From Thiobaca trueperi (lineage in GTDB: Bacteria; Pseudomonadota; Gammaproteobacteria; Chromatiales; Chromatiaceae): a stretch of DNA of 64,000 nucleotides. Numbering within the stretch: position 1 is the first letter of the stretch; every line of letters starts with the position of its first letter. A program made the position numbers and the translations under genes. Below the pieces are notes generated by a model. The model was given only the letters and a program-made list of their open reading frames with translations. It had not been told where the DNA came from and did no database searches. The DNA lies in contig NZ_SMAO01000002.1 of assembly GCF_004342175.1 (NCBI RefSeq), positions 62,001 to 126,000 on the forward strand. The letters run 5' to 3'. Positions 27,969-38,200 of the stretch are shown in pieces.

Positions 27969-28451
27969 TCAGGGGATGATGTCGGTGATCTTCCACTCGC
28001 TGCCGACCAGCGACAGCCGGACATGGGTTGCGCCCTGTCCCAGATCGCCGATGCGGATCAGAAAGCGGTTATAGGACTCGAAAAAGGCGAAATCGATCCC
28101 GGCCAGCAGATAAGGCGGGGTCTGGCCGGTGGCCTGCGTGACGGCATTGCGCAGGGTGTCGCGCACCCAGTCCAGGGTGATGGCCTGCTCCAGCGCCGAT
28201 TCGCCGAGACGCTCGACGTTCTGGCGGATCCAGTTCATGACGCTGTCCGGGTCGGCGGACGGAAACATCGCATCCGCACCCGAGGCAAGCCGCCGCTTGT
28301 AGTTGGCGCGAATCGCCGGCAGATCCACGAAGGCGGCAAGCGGCGCGCTGCCGGGCTGGTTGATGGCGTCGTCGAGTCGATAGACGCTGGTGTACGGCCA
28401 GATGCCATAGCCGAGCAGCGCGAACAGAACCAGGTAACCGAAAAATCGCAT
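27969..28451 (-). CDS. DUF2939 protein
   Basis: 160 residues. One N-terminal hydrophobic helix (FGYLVLFALLGYGIWPY) anchors or exports it. The rest matches DUF2939, with SVYRLDDAINQPGSAPLAAFVDLPAIRANYKRRL and a beta-rich end (LSLVGSEWKITDIIP). The function of the family is unknown. Confidence 0.8.
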   Translation of the reverse strand: MRFFGYLVLFALLGYGIWPYTSVYRLDDAINQPGSAPLAAFVDLPAIRANYKRRLASGADAMFPSADPDSVMNWIRQNVERLGESALEQAITLDWVRDTLRNAVTQATGQTPPYLLAGIDFAFFESYNRFLIRIGDLGQGATHVRLSLVGSEWKITDIIP

Positions 28452-28553
28452 CGTCGTGCCTCCATGATGAGTAGATTGACATGGATTCTAACCGCAACCC
28501 GGCGCCGGATATAATCCCGCGCCGCTGAATGCTGAATTGAGGAGGGGCGCATC

Positions 28554-29834
28554 ATGCCGGCGACGCAGGACTTGACGATCTATCTGGTCGGCGGCGCGGT
28601 GCGTGACCGTCTGCTCGGTCGTGCGGTGCATGAGCGCGATTTCGTGGTGGTTGGCGCGACCGCCGGCGATCTGCTCGATCGGGGGTTTCAGCAGGTTGGC
28701 AAGGATTTCCCGGTCTTTCTGCATCCCGATACCAAAGACGAATACGCCCTCGCGCGCACCGAACGCAAGACCGCGCCCGGCTATCACGGCTTCTCCGTTC
28801 ATGCCGATCCGTCCGTCACCCTTGAGCAGGATCTGCTGCGCCGCGATCTGACCATCAATGCGCTGGCGCAGGATGAAACGGGCCGCATCATCGATCCCTA
28901 CGGCGGTCTGGCCGACCTCCAGGCGCGCGTACTGCGCCACGTCTCGCCGGCCTTTGCCGAAGATCCGGTGCGGATTCTGCGGCTGGCCCGCTTTGCCGCG
29001 CGCTTTGCCGATCTGGGCTTTCGGGTCGCGGATGAGACCCGCGAGCTGATGCGGGCGATGGTCGCAGCCGGCGAGGTGGACGCGCTGGTGCCCGAACGGG
29101 TGTGGCAGGAGTTGTCGCGCGCGCTCGGCGAGGATCGCCCGTCACGCTTTTTCGAGGTGCTGCGCGAAGGCGGCGCGCTGGCTCGGCTGCTGCCAGAGGT
29201 CGATGGTCTGTGGGGCGTGCCGCAGCCGGAGAAATGGCATCCCGAGGTCGATACCGGGGTGCATGCGATGCTGGTCGTCGATATGGCCGCGCGCCTTTCC
29301 CCCGACCTGGAGGTGCGCTTCGCGGCGCTCTGTCACGATCTGGGCAAGGGCACGACACCGGCGGACATCCTGCCCCGTCACAGCGGCCACGAAGAGCGCA
29401 GCGTCGGGCTGCTGGAAGCCGTGTGCGACCGCTTCAGGATTCCGACCCGCTGCCGCGATCTGGCACGCATCACGGCGCGCTATCACGGACTGGTGCACAC
29501 GGTTGATGAACTGCGCGCGGGGACGATCCTGGATCTGCTCGAAGGCTGCGACGCCTTCCGCCGGCCCGAGCGTTTCAGACAGATGCTGACCGCCTGCGAG
29601 GCCGATTATCGCGGTCGCACCGGCTACGCGGAGCGTCACTATCCGCAGGGCGAGATCCTGCGCGGTCTGCTCGAAGCTGTCGCCGCGCTGGATGTCGGCG
29701 CCATTGCGCGGACGGCGCGCGAGCCGCGACTCATCCCCGAGCGCATTCGCGCGGCGCGGATTGCGGCGATCAAGACGCAGATGAGAACGGCGGGGTTGAG
29801 CGAAGGGCAGGGCGATGCCGGGGATTGCGGCTGA
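28554..29834 (+). CDS. cca: Multifunctional CCA tRNA nucleotidyltransferase
   Basis: 426 residues. The nucleotidyltransferase head has GGAVRDRLLGR and the catalytic pair in ERDFVVVG, with the RRD motif LRRDLTINALAQD, then the B/A pocket EDPVRILRLARFAARF. The HD domain (ALCHDLGKG, with His and Asp near 263) gives the phosphohydrolase and 2',3'-phosphodiesterase activities of the bacterial multifunctional form. It adds or repairs the CCA end of tRNAs. A strong GGAGG nine bases upstream supports ATG 28554. Confidence 0.96.
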   Translation: MPATQDLTIYLVGGAVRDRLLGRAVHERDFVVVGATAGDLLDRGFQQVGKDFPVFLHPDTKDEYALARTERKTAPGYHGFSVHADPSVTLEQDLLRRDLTINALAQDETGRIIDPYGGLADLQARVLRHVSPAFAEDPVRILRLARFAARFADLGFRVADETRELMRAMVAAGEVDALVPERVWQELSRALGEDRPSRFFEVLREGGALARLLPEVDGLWGVPQPEKWHPEVDTGVHAMLVVDMAARLSPDLEVRFAALCHDLGKGTTPADILPRHSGHEERSVGLLEAVCDRFRIPTRCRDLARITARYHGLVHTVDELRAGTILDLLEGCDAFRRPERFRQMLTACEADYRGRTGYAERHYPQGEILRGLLEAVAALDVGAIARTAREPRLIPERIRAARIAAIKTQMRTAGLSEGQGDAGDCG

Positions 29835-29851
29835 TGCCACCCCGTGGGATC

Positions 29852-30697
29852 TCAGACTGGCCCGCCATTCAGCAATTGCGCCAGATCGTCGGCGTCGAAA
29901 ATCCGTTCGGCCCAATCTTCCAACTGTTCCGGATCGGCCTGATTCAGTCGCTCCAGCGCCCACTCGGGCAGATCGCCAAAGCGTCGGCGGAGCTGTCTGG
30001 TCAGAATCGTCAGGGCTTCTTTTTGTCGGCCTTTTTCCATCCCGATGCCAACCAATTGTTGGTAGGCGCGGGTCTCTTCCAGCGGCGTCAATACCTGCAA
30101 CATCTTCATCACCTCTTCGTAGGTTTTGCCTCGATAGCGCTCCATCAGCCATGAGATAAAGACATCCATCAAGGCTGTCGCGCCCGGTTCGTCCAAATGT
30201 TCGAGCCGTCGCCAGGCAGTCGGTGCCTGATCGGCCAACTCCCGTTCATCGGCAATCAACGGCAGGCAGGCTGCCAGCAGCGGATGCTGAGGTTGTTCCT
30301 GGCGCGCCTTGCGCAGCACGCGGTCCAGATAGACCGCATTCAGCAGCGGGCCATATCCCAGACAGGGGCGCCACGGCGACTCCGGTTCATCGCAGCCCGG
30401 CTCCAGGAACAGCACCAAGCCATACACCTTTCGTTCAGGATGGATCTTGCGATACAGAACCAGTTCCAGCACCAGCCGATCATAGACATCCCCGGATTTC
30501 CGGGCCTGAATCTCGACGAGATAGACCGGCCCCTGCCCGTTTTCCGGCTCGAAGACATGATCGGCCCGGCGCTCCAATTCCTTGAAGGCCACCGAGCGGC
30601 CCTGATAGGCGCCCGACAGTTCGATTCCGCCCGTCAGGAAGCGAAAGGCTTCCGGGCTGGAATTCAGCAGGATATGGATCTGCTTGTCGGTTTTCAT
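29852..30697 (-). CDS. Rpn-like PD-(D/E)XK nuclease / DUF4351 protein
   Basis: 281 residues. The first 110 residues form the DUF2887/Rpn-like nuclease fold with ELERRADHVFEP and VYLVEIQARKSGDVYDRLVLELVLY, i.e. D, E-x-Q/K spacing of a PD-(D/E)XK core. A DUF4351-like helical tail follows (EALTILTRQLRRRFGDLPEWALERLNQADPEQLEDWAERIF). Relatives are scattered in many copies in Chromatiaceae and cyanobacteria and are sometimes called recombination-promoting nucleases. It is a single gene between cca and parC, a typical solitary insertion. Confidence 0.82.
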   Translation of the reverse strand: MKTDKQIHILLNSSPEAFRFLTGGIELSGAYQGRSVAFKELERRADHVFEPENGQGPVYLVEIQARKSGDVYDRLVLELVLYRKIHPERKVYGLVLFLEPGCDEPESPWRPCLGYGPLLNAVYLDRVLRKARQEQPQHPLLAACLPLIADERELADQAPTAWRRLEHLDEPGATALMDVFISWLMERYRGKTYEEVMKMLQVLTPLEETRAYQQLVGIGMEKGRQKEALTILTRQLRRRFGDLPEWALERLNQADPEQLEDWAERIFDADDLAQLLNGGPV

Positions 30698-30832
30698 CTT
30701 TCAGAATCCGAATCGGGTTATCGCGCGCATGCTAGCGGTTGCCTCCTGCCCGGCGCAATGTGTTGCCGTTGACAGGGCGCCGGCCCCTGTCGCATCGTGC
30801 GCCGCTCTTTGCCAACGGATGCTGATCGACCC

Positions 30833-33073
30833 ATGCTGGAAACCCTGACCCATCACGCCGAGGGACTGGAACGCCGCCCCCTCAAGGATTTCACCGAAAA
30901 GGCGTATCTGGATTATTCCATGTACGTCATCCTCGACCGCGCCCTGCCGCATGTGGGCGACGGGCTCAAGCCGGTGCAGCGGCGCATCCTCTATGCCATG
31001 TCCGAGCTGGGTCTGTCGGCATCGGCCAAGTTCAAGAAATCGGCGCGTACCGTCGGCGACGTGCTCGGCAAGTTCCATCCGCATGGCGATTCGGCCTGTT
31101 ACGAGGCGATGGTGCTGATGGCGCAGCCCTTCAGCTATCGCTATCCGCTGGTGGACGGTCAGGGCAACTGGGGCTCGCCGGACGATCCCAAGTCATTCGC
31201 TGCGATGCGCTATACCGAGTCGCGTCTGACGCCCTATGCCGAGCTGCTGCTGGGCGAGGTGGATCAGGGCACCGTGGACTGGCAGCCCAATTTCGACGGC
31301 ACCCTGGAGGAGCCCCGACTGCTGCCGGCGCGTCTGCCGAATCTGCTGCTCAATGGCACCACCGGGATCGCCGTCGGCATGGCGACCGACATCCTGCCCC
31401 ATAATCTGCGCGAAGTGGCGCGCGCCTGCGTGCATCTGCTGGAGCATCCCGAGGCGACGGTGGAAGACCTGATGCGCTTCGTGCCAGGGCCGGATTTTCC
31501 GACCACTGGCGAGATCGTCACCACGTCCGACGACTTGCTGAAGCTCTATCTGACCGGCGGCGGCAGTGTCAGGCAGCGCGCGCGCTACGAGGTGGAGCGG
31601 GGCGACATCGTCATCACGGCCTTGCCCTATCAGGTCTCGGGCAGTCGCGTGCTGGAGCAGATCGCGGCGCAGTTCAATGCCAAAAAGCTGCCGATGATTG
31701 AGGATTTCCGCGACGAATCGGACCACGAATACCCGACCCGCTTCGTCATCGTGCCGCGCTCCAACCGGGTCGATGTCGAGCGTCTCATGTCGCACCTGTT
31801 CGCGACCACCGATCTGGAGCGCAGCTATCGGGTGAACATGAACCTGATCGGTCTCAATGGCCGGCCCAGGGTCATGAATCTGCGCGAGATCCTGTCCGAA
31901 TGGCTGACCTGTCGCACCGAGACCGTGCGCCGTCGTCTGCAACACCGGTTGGACAAGGTGCTGGAGCGGCTGCATCTGCTCGACGGTCTGCTGATCGCCT
32001 TTCTCAATCTCGACGAGGTGATCCGCATCGTCCGCACCGAGGACGAGCCCAGGCCGATCCTCATGGCCCGCTTCGCACTCTCTGAGGCGCAGGCCGACTA
32101 TGTGCTCAACACCCGTCTGCGCCAGCTCGCGCGACTGGAGGAGATGAAGATCCGCGCCGAGCAGGCCGAACTGGCGCAGGAGCGGGATGGCTTGCAGCGT
32201 CTGCTGGGCAACGAGCAGGCGCTGAAACACCTGATTCGCGACGAGATCACCGCCGATGCGGAGCAATATGGCGATGCGCGCCGCTCGCCGCTGGTCGCCC
32301 GCGCCGCTGCTGCCGCCATCGACGAGACCGAGCTTTCGCCGAGCGAGCCGGTGACGGTGGTGCTGTCCGAAAAGGGCTGGATCCGCGCCGCCAAGGGGCA
32401 CGAGGTCGATGCCGCCGGACTCAGCTACCGCTCCGGCGACCGTTTTCTCGGCGCGGCTAGGCTGCGCAGCAGTCAGAGCGTCGTCTTTCTGGATTCGACC
32501 GGACGCAGTTACTCGCTGCCGGCCCATACCCTGCCCTCGGCGCGCGGGCAGGGTGAGCCGCTCACCGGTCGGCTCGATCCGCCGCCCGGTGCGCGCTTCG
32601 TCGCCGTGCTCGGCGATGCGCTCGAGACGCGCTATGTGCTGGCCTCCGATGCTGGTTATGGTTTCATCGTGCGGCTGGAGGATCTGCTGGCCAAGCCCAA
32701 GGCCGGTAAGGCGGTGCTGACGCTGTCTCAGGGCGCGGAGGTGCTGCTGCCGGTGCCCTTGACCGATCCGGCGGCGCGGCTGGTGGCGGTGACGAGCGCG
32801 GGCTATCTGCTGCTGTTTCCGGTTTCAGACCTGCCTGAGATGCCGCGCGGCAAGGGCAACAAGCTCATCGGCATTCCTTCGGCTAAGGCTGCTAACCGTG
32901 AGGAAACGCTCATCGCGCTGGCGCTGGTCTCGGCGGGCGACAGCCTGACCGTGCTGGCGGGCAAGCGTGGACTCACCCTCAAGCCGGCTGATCTGGAGGT
33001 CTATCAGGGCGAGCGCGGGCGGCGGGGACGGTTGCTGCCGCGCGGATTTCAGCGGGTGGATGGGTTGGGTTGA
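30833..33073 (+). CDS. parC: DNA topoisomerase IV subunit A
   Basis: 746 residues. The N-terminal breakage-reunion domain has the catalytic Tyr in [14 protein letters not shown] and the quinolone region [13 protein letters not shown] (Ser and Glu intact). The C-terminal part is the shorter ParC beta-propeller ([20 protein letters not shown]), not GyrA, which would carry a full GyrA box. It decatenates replicated chromosomes with ParE, whose gene is not here. ATG 30833 is chosen; a GTG at 30797 extends the frame without homology. Confidence 0.96.
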   Translation: MLETLTHHAEGLERRPLKDFTEKAYLDYSMYVILDRALPHVGDGLKPVQRRILYAMSELGLSASAKFKKSARTVGDVLGKFHPHGDSACYEAMVLMAQPFSYRYPLVDGQGNWGSPDDPKSFAAMRYTESRLTPYAELLLGEVDQGTVDWQPNFDGTLEEPRLLPARLPNLLLNGTTGIAVGMATDILPHNLREVARACVHLLEHPEATVEDLMRFVPGPDFPTTGEIVTTSDDLLKLYLTGGGSVRQRARYEVERGDIVITALPYQVSGSRVLEQIAAQFNAKKLPMIEDFRDESDHEYPTRFVIVPRSNRVDVERLMSHLFATTDLERSYRVNMNLIGLNGRPRVMNLREILSEWLTCRTETVRRRLQHRLDKVLERLHLLDGLLIAFLNLDEVIRIVRTEDEPRPILMARFALSEAQADYVLNTRLRQLARLEEMKIRAEQAELAQERDGLQRLLGNEQALKHLIRDEITADAEQYGDARRSPLVARAAAAAIDETELSPSEPVTVVLSEKGWIRAAKGHEVDAAGLSYRSGDRFLGAARLRSSQSVVFLDSTGRSYSLPAHTLPSARGQGEPLTGRLDPPPGARFVAVLGDALETRYVLASDAGYGFIVRLEDLLAKPKAGKAVLTLSQGAEVLLPVPLTDPAARLVAVTSAGYLLLFPVSDLPEMPRGKGNKLIGIPSAKAANREETLIALALVSAGDSLTVLAGKRGLTLKPADLEVYQGERGRRGRLLPRGFQRVDGLG

Positions 33074-33083
33074 TGGTTCGTTG

Positions 33084-33132
33084 GTGCGAATTGATTCGCA
33101 CAGGTGGGACGGGGCATTCACCCCATCCCGCC
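33084..33132 (+). terminator. Two hairpins after parC
   Basis: GTGCGAAT/ATTCGCAC (33084-33101) and a GC stem GGGACGGGG with CCCCATCCC (about 33106-33128) follow the parC stop within 60 bases. No T-run; a probable 3'-end structure. Confidence 0.5.
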
Positions 33133-33135
33133 GGG

Positions 33136-33239
33136 GGCCGTTCGTTGTCGTTGTCGTTGTCGTTGTCGTAATCGTCGGCTTGCGAATCTTCGATTACGAC
33201 AACGATCAGAGAGGGTTTCAGAACATCTGCATTGCTGCA
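33136..33239 (+). repeat. GTCGTT-hexamer dispersed element, copy B (core inverted)
   Basis: Starts GGGCCGTTCG, then four GTTGTC-type hexamers, GTCGTAATCG, core TCGGCTTGCGAATCTT (33175-33190), CGATTACGAC, and ends GAACATCTGCATTGCTGCA. The outer arms run as in copy C (42448-42581) but the 16-base core is its reverse complement. It ends exactly one base before the hicB stop codon. Confidence 0.8.
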
Positions 33240-33581
33240 CTAACCAGCTTCAAGCTCGTGGTGGACGGCTCTTTCGACCAGGGCATTGAGACTGATGCCA
33301 GCGGCTTGGGCGGCTGTCACAGCTTGGGCGTGCAGAGTAGGCGAAAGGCGCACGACGAACTTGCCGCTGGCCTGTTTTTTGGGCGAGATGCCGTGTTTGG
33401 CGCAGGTCTCAAGGAAGAAGTCCAGAGAAGCGCGAAACTCGCGGCGCAGTTCGTCTGGCGTGCGACCGTAAAAGTCGGCACCACCGTTCAAGCCTTGAAT
33501 CTCACCGCGAAATTCGTCTGTTTCCGGGTTATAACGAATCACGGCGGTGTAACCGTCCAGTTCCATCGTGTTCATCGTCAT
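33240..33581 (-). CDS. hicB: HicB-family antitoxin
   Basis: 113 residues. The N-terminal partial RNase H-like HicB fold is YTAVIRYNPETDEFRGEIQGLNGGADFYGRTPDELRREFRASLDFFLE. The C-terminal ribbon-helix-helix domain is GKFVVRLSPTLHAQAVTAAQAAGISLNALVERAVHHEL. It should neutralise HicA and repress the operon. It overlaps hicA by four bases; a dispersed repeat abuts its stop codon. Confidence 0.93.
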   Translation of the reverse strand: MTMNTMELDGYTAVIRYNPETDEFRGEIQGLNGGADFYGRTPDELRREFRASLDFFLETCAKHGISPKKQASGKFVVRLSPTLHAQAVTAAQAAGISLNALVERAVHHELEAG

Positions 33582-33835
33582 GGCGTCACCTCATGTTGTT
33601 TTAACCAGTCGCGCAATGCAGCAACCGCTCCCTTGTCCATCTTTGGCGATGGATGGGGCTTGTGCAATACGCGAACTTCACCGAACAACACCACGCCGAC
33701 GCGCGAACCTTCGCGGTTGGTTTCGATGACTGCGCCAAGCTCGACCAGTAGTGCCAACACGTCATCGAACCTGACGTTGGCCGATACCGGGCGATGGAAG
33801 ATCAGCGAGAGCGTCTTGGCGTGTTTATGTTTCAC
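33578..33835 (-). CDS. hicA: HicA-family toxin
   Basis: About 85 residues from GTG 33835 (KHKHAKTLSLIFHRP), which matches the usual HicA start; TTG 33865 and GTG 33841 are alternatives. The dsRBD-like fold is seen in LLVELGAVIETNREGSRVGVVLFG and LHKPHPSPKMDKGAVAALRDWL. HicA cleaves mRNA and tmRNA. In this subgroup the GSR position replaces the GSH seen in many HicA toxins, with a conserved HKPHP later, so the catalytic His should be checked. Confidence 0.88.
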   Translation of the reverse strand: MKHKHAKTLSLIFHRPVSANVRFDDVLALLVELGAVIETNREGSRVGVVLFGEVRVLHKPHPSPKMDKGAVAALRDWLKQHEVTP

Positions 33836-33841
33836 ATCCAC

Positions 33842-33862
33842 AATAGTATTGAAAAATAGTAT
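33842..33862 (-). promoter_or_regulatory. Direct repeats in the hicAB promoter region
   Basis: On the plus strand AATAGTAT occurs at 33842-33849 and 33855-33862, 13 bases apart, just upstream of hicA; on the minus strand these read ATACTATT. They are the most AT-rich bases nearby and could be a -10 element and the HicB operator. Confidence 0.45.
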
Positions 33863-34043
33863 CAAGCGAAAGGCGCAAGCTGGCTCGGAAAGTCAGGGGC
33901 GAGCGGCGACGATGTCTGGCCATTGCATAAGGTTTCGTCCTCCAGTCGGACGCGATTTAACGCGGGATTCAGTTGCGATGACCGGCATAATCCTGTCAAA
34001 TTCCCCCACCCATGCTGTGCCGGATGCGGTTTCAGGAGGCTGA

Positions 34044-35165
34044 ATGATCGACGGTGTTCTGCCGACGATCCTGATCGTCGATGATTCGCCTGAGAATCTC
34101 ACCGTTCTCAGCGAGCTGCTGCAACCGGATTATCGGGTGCGCGCCGCCACGTCCGGCGAAAAGGCGCTGCGGATCGCCGCCACCGAGCCCTGGCCGGATC
34201 TGATCCTGCTGGATGTGATGATGCCGGGCATGGACGGCTACGAGGTCTTCACCCGGCTGCGCGCGGATCCGGTCACATGCGAGATTCCGGTGATCTTTGT
34301 CACCGCGATGGACAGCGCCGAGGCCGAACTGCGCGGGCTGGATGTCGGCGCGGTCGATTACATCGCCAAGCCGATCATACCGGCGATTCTGCTGGCGCGG
34401 GTCCATACCCAGCTCGAACTCAAGCAGGCGCGCGACTGGCTCAAGGATCAGAACGCCTGGCTCGAAACCGAACTCGCGCGGCGCATGAGCGAGAATCTGG
34501 TGGTGCAGGATGTCAGCATCCATGCGCTGGCGCATCTCGCCGAGATCCGTGACCCGGAGACCGGCAATCATCTGCGTCGCACCCAGGGTTATGTGCGCTC
34601 GCTCGCCAATCAACTGCGCGAGCATCCGCGTTTCGCGAGCTTTCTCACCGACCACACCGTTGATCAGTTGTCCAAATCCGCGCCGCTGCATGACATCGGC
34701 AAGGTCGGTATCCCGGATTCCATCCTGCTCAAACCCGGCAGGCTGATGCCCGAAGAGTGGGAGATCATGAAGACCCACGCCAAGCTGGGAAGCGACGCCA
34801 TTGAGCAGGCCGAGCGTGACGCTGACCGCCCGGTCGAGTTTCTGGTGCTGGCGAAAGACATCGCCCATTATCATCATGAGAAATGGGACGGCAGCGGCTA
34901 TCCCGATGGTCTGGCCGGCGACGCCATCCCGATCGCCGCGCGACTCATGGCCCTGGCCGATGTCTTCGATGCGCTCATTTCGCCGCGCGTCTACAAGCCG
35001 CCGATGACCTTCACCGAGGCGTTTGACATCATCGTCGCCGGGCGCGGCAGCCATTTCGACCCGGATGTGGTCGATGCCTTTCTGTCCCGGTTCGATGAGT
35101 TCTGCGAGATCGCGGTGCGTTATCGTGAGAACGAGCCACATCCGCCCCAATCGTCTCCGGGGTGA
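34044..35165 (+). CDS. Response regulator with HD-GYP phosphodiesterase domain
   Basis: 373 residues. The receiver (8-125) has ILIVDDSPEN, acceptor Asp in ILLDVMMPGMDG near 57 and Lys in IAKPIIP. The HD-GYP domain (about 155-350) has LHDIGKVGIPD (HD), HHEKWDGSGYPDGLAG (the GYP motif intact) and MALADVFDAL. Such RpfG-type proteins hydrolyse cyclic di-GMP when phosphorylated. A strong AGGAGG lies four bases before ATG 34044. It is 96 bases upstream of a large hybrid kinase, its likely partner, and a PilZ c-di-GMP receptor gene lies at 42.7 kb. Confidence 0.95.
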   Translation: MIDGVLPTILIVDDSPENLTVLSELLQPDYRVRAATSGEKALRIAATEPWPDLILLDVMMPGMDGYEVFTRLRADPVTCEIPVIFVTAMDSAEAELRGLDVGAVDYIAKPIIPAILLARVHTQLELKQARDWLKDQNAWLETELARRMSENLVVQDVSIHALAHLAEIRDPETGNHLRRTQGYVRSLANQLREHPRFASFLTDHTVDQLSKSAPLHDIGKVGIPDSILLKPGRLMPEEWEIMKTHAKLGSDAIEQAERDADRPVEFLVLAKDIAHYHHEKWDGSGYPDGLAGDAIPIAARLMALADVFDALISPRVYKPPMTFTEAFDIIVAGRGSHFDPDVVDAFLSRFDEFCEIAVRYRENEPHPPQSSPG

Positions 35166-35261
35166 CGGGCATCTCAATCCAGACAGGAGTCAGGGGATGA
35201 CCAGGTTTGAATCCATGTCGATTTAGCCTCCTGCATCACGGGAGGGCATAGGGAGATGGCA

Positions 35262-38200
35262 ATGATCCACGATTCTGAACGCCGCCCCCGTCCGCGTGCC
35301 TCATCCGCCATCCTGACGGTGGTGCTGGTCTACGCCATCTTCGCCGGGCTCTGGATTCTGCTGTCTGACAAGGCGCTGTCATGGCTGGTCAGCGCCCCGG
35401 CAGAGGCCGCCCTGATCAATACACTCAAGGGCTGGCTGTTCGTCGCTGTCACCTCGGTGCTGCTCTATGGTCTGATGCGGCGCTGGCTGGACCCGACCGC
35501 CCGGACTGCCGCAGCCGAGACCAGACTCCCCGATCCGTCATTCCGCACCATGCTGCTGCCCCTCAGTCTGCTGGCGGTGGCCATTGTCATCCTGACTGTG
35601 AGCGGCATCGCGCTCGATTTCCAGCGTTTGAAGGCGAGCGAGACGGACCGTCTCAAGACCATCGCCGAATTCAAGACGCGCCAGATCGCCGACTGGTTCG
35701 AAGATCGTCTGAACCATGCCCGTTTTCTGCGGGCCAGTCATTTTGCCGATGCATTCGATGCGCACTGGTTCGCGGACGGTCAGTCGGTGGCCGACATTGC
35801 GCTGCTAAACCGGCTCAAGGTCTTCCTGCGTTACAACGGCTTTCAGGGCGCCCTGCTGCTCAATACACAGGGCGCACCGCTGTGGAGTGCGGATGGCAGG
35901 GCAATGACCGCTGATGTGCGGCTGGCGGCGGCGGTCAGACAGGCCGTCATCCGGCAGGAGGTGATCCAGCATGGACCCTATCGCGATGACTCGGGTCGGA
36001 TCCTGCTCGATTTTCTGGTGCCCCTGTCAACGGCGTCGGACGGCGTACCCGAAGCGGTCATCGCGCTGCATACCGATCTCACCAAGGATCTCTATCCCGA
36101 GATTGAAATCTGGCCCGTGCCGACCGAGAGCGGCGAAACGCTCCTGTTCCGGCGCGATGGCGATCAGGTGTTGTTCCTGAACGAACTGCGCCATCAGTCC
36201 GACACCGCTCTGACGCTGCATCTGCCGCTGACGAGCAGTCGGCTTCTGTCCGCGCGCTTTCTGCGCGATCCGGCGCAACTGGGTCAGATACTGGAAGGCG
36301 TCGATTATCGCGGCGAGCCGGTCGTGGGGGTGGCGCTGGCGGTGCCCGGAACCGACTGGTTTCTGCTGGTCAAGCAGGATCGCGCCGAGCTGTATGCCGT
36401 GACCTTCTATAACGGGATCTGGATTGGACTGGCGGGTCTGCTGGCGCTCTTCATGGCTGTCAGCGGCGCCTTTCTGCTGCGCCAGCGCCAGCAACTGGCG
36501 CTCGCCGCTGCCCTGCATCAATCGCAGTCTGAACGTTTGAATGCACTGAATCTGCTGGGCGCCATCGCCGACGGGTCAAGCGACGCCATTTTCGCCAAGG
36601 ATCGAGCGGGCCGGTATCTGCTGTTCAATCGTGCCGCCGTGCGGCTCGTCGGCCAGCCTGTCGAGGCGGTGCTGGGGCGTGTCGATGACCAGCTTTTTCC
36701 GCCCGATGACGCGCGGTTGATCCGGTCAAACGACCGTCAGGTCATGCTTGCCCAGGAGAACCTGACCTTCCGCGAACCGTTGACGACGCAGGATGGCGAG
36801 GAGCGGCTGTTTCTGGCTCTCAAGGGACCGCTCTACGACACCGATGGTCAGGTGATGGGGATGTTCGGGATCTCACGTGACATCACCGAGACCGAGCGGG
36901 CCAATGAGGAACTGGCGCAGTACCGCCAGCATCTGGAAGAACTGGTCGCGGCGCGCACCGCCGAATTGCGTCAGAAGACCCGCTCGCTGCGGGCGCTGAT
37001 CGACAATATCCCGCACCTGATCTGGATGAAGGATGTCGAGGGCCGTTTCGTCGCCGTCAACCGGTCGCTGGCGGAGGCGGTCGGTTGCCACTTTGCCGAT
37101 CTGGTGGGCAGGACCGACTTCGAACTCTGGCCGAACGAACTGGCCGAGTGTTTCCGCGCCGACGATCTCGATGTCATGGCGACGGGCAAACAGAAAACGG
37201 TCGAGGGCGGGGTGCTGGCCCAGCATCCCGAGATCCTCTACGAGACCTTCAAGGCGCCCATCCTGGACGCCGATGGCAGCGTGCTGGGGACGGTGGGTTT
37301 CTCCCGCGACATCAGCGCCGAGAAAGAGACCGAACGGGTTCGGGATCTGGCGCGGCAGGCCGCCGAGGCCGCCAGTCTCGCCAAGAGCGCCTTTCTGGCC
37401 AATATGAGCCATGAGATCCGCACCCCCATGAACGCCATCGTCGGGCTCACCTATCTGCTCCAGCAAAGCGGCGTCACGCCTGAACAGGCCATACGTCTGG
37501 GCAAGATCGAATCCGCCGCCCATCATCTCCTGTCCATCGTCAATGACATTCTCGACCTGTCCAAGATCGAGGCGGGGCGACTGGAACTGGAGCAGACCGA
37601 TTTTTCGCTGACGGCGATTCTGGACTATGTCTATTCGCTGATCGCCGACCAGGCCAGATCCAAAGGGCTGACCCTGGAAGTGGATACGGACGCGGTGCCG
37701 CTGTGGCTGCGTGGCGATCCCACCCGTCTGCGTCAGGCGCTGCTCAATTATGCCGGCAACGCGGTCAAGTTCACCGAGCGCGGCACCATCAGTCTCCGCG
37801 CGCGTCTGCTGGAGGAGGTCGGGGACCGGTTACTGGTGCGTTTCGAGGTGAGTGACACCGGTATCGGCATCGCGGCGGACGAACTGCCGCGACTCTTCGC
37901 GGCTTTCGGACAGGCCGATGTCTCGACCACGCGCAGGCACGGCGGCACCGGTCTGGGACTGGCGATCACCCGGCGTCTGGCCCAGCTCATGGATGGCGAT
38001 GTCGGCGTCGAGAGCGTGCAGGGACAGGGCAGCACTTTCTGGTTCACCGCCCGTCTGACGCCGGGGCGCGGCGTCATGCCGGTCTCCACCGCGACGCCCG
38101 CACATCATGCCGAAGCCGATCTGCGCCGCCGCTGCGCTGGCGCGCGTCTGCTGCTGGCTGAAGACAATGCGGTCAACCGCGAGGTCGCGCTGGAGCTGCT

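Noticed and set aside
33136-33239. Hexamer repeats as a CRISPR array
   Set aside because: The units are 6 bases, contiguous, with no spacers and no cas genes nearby.
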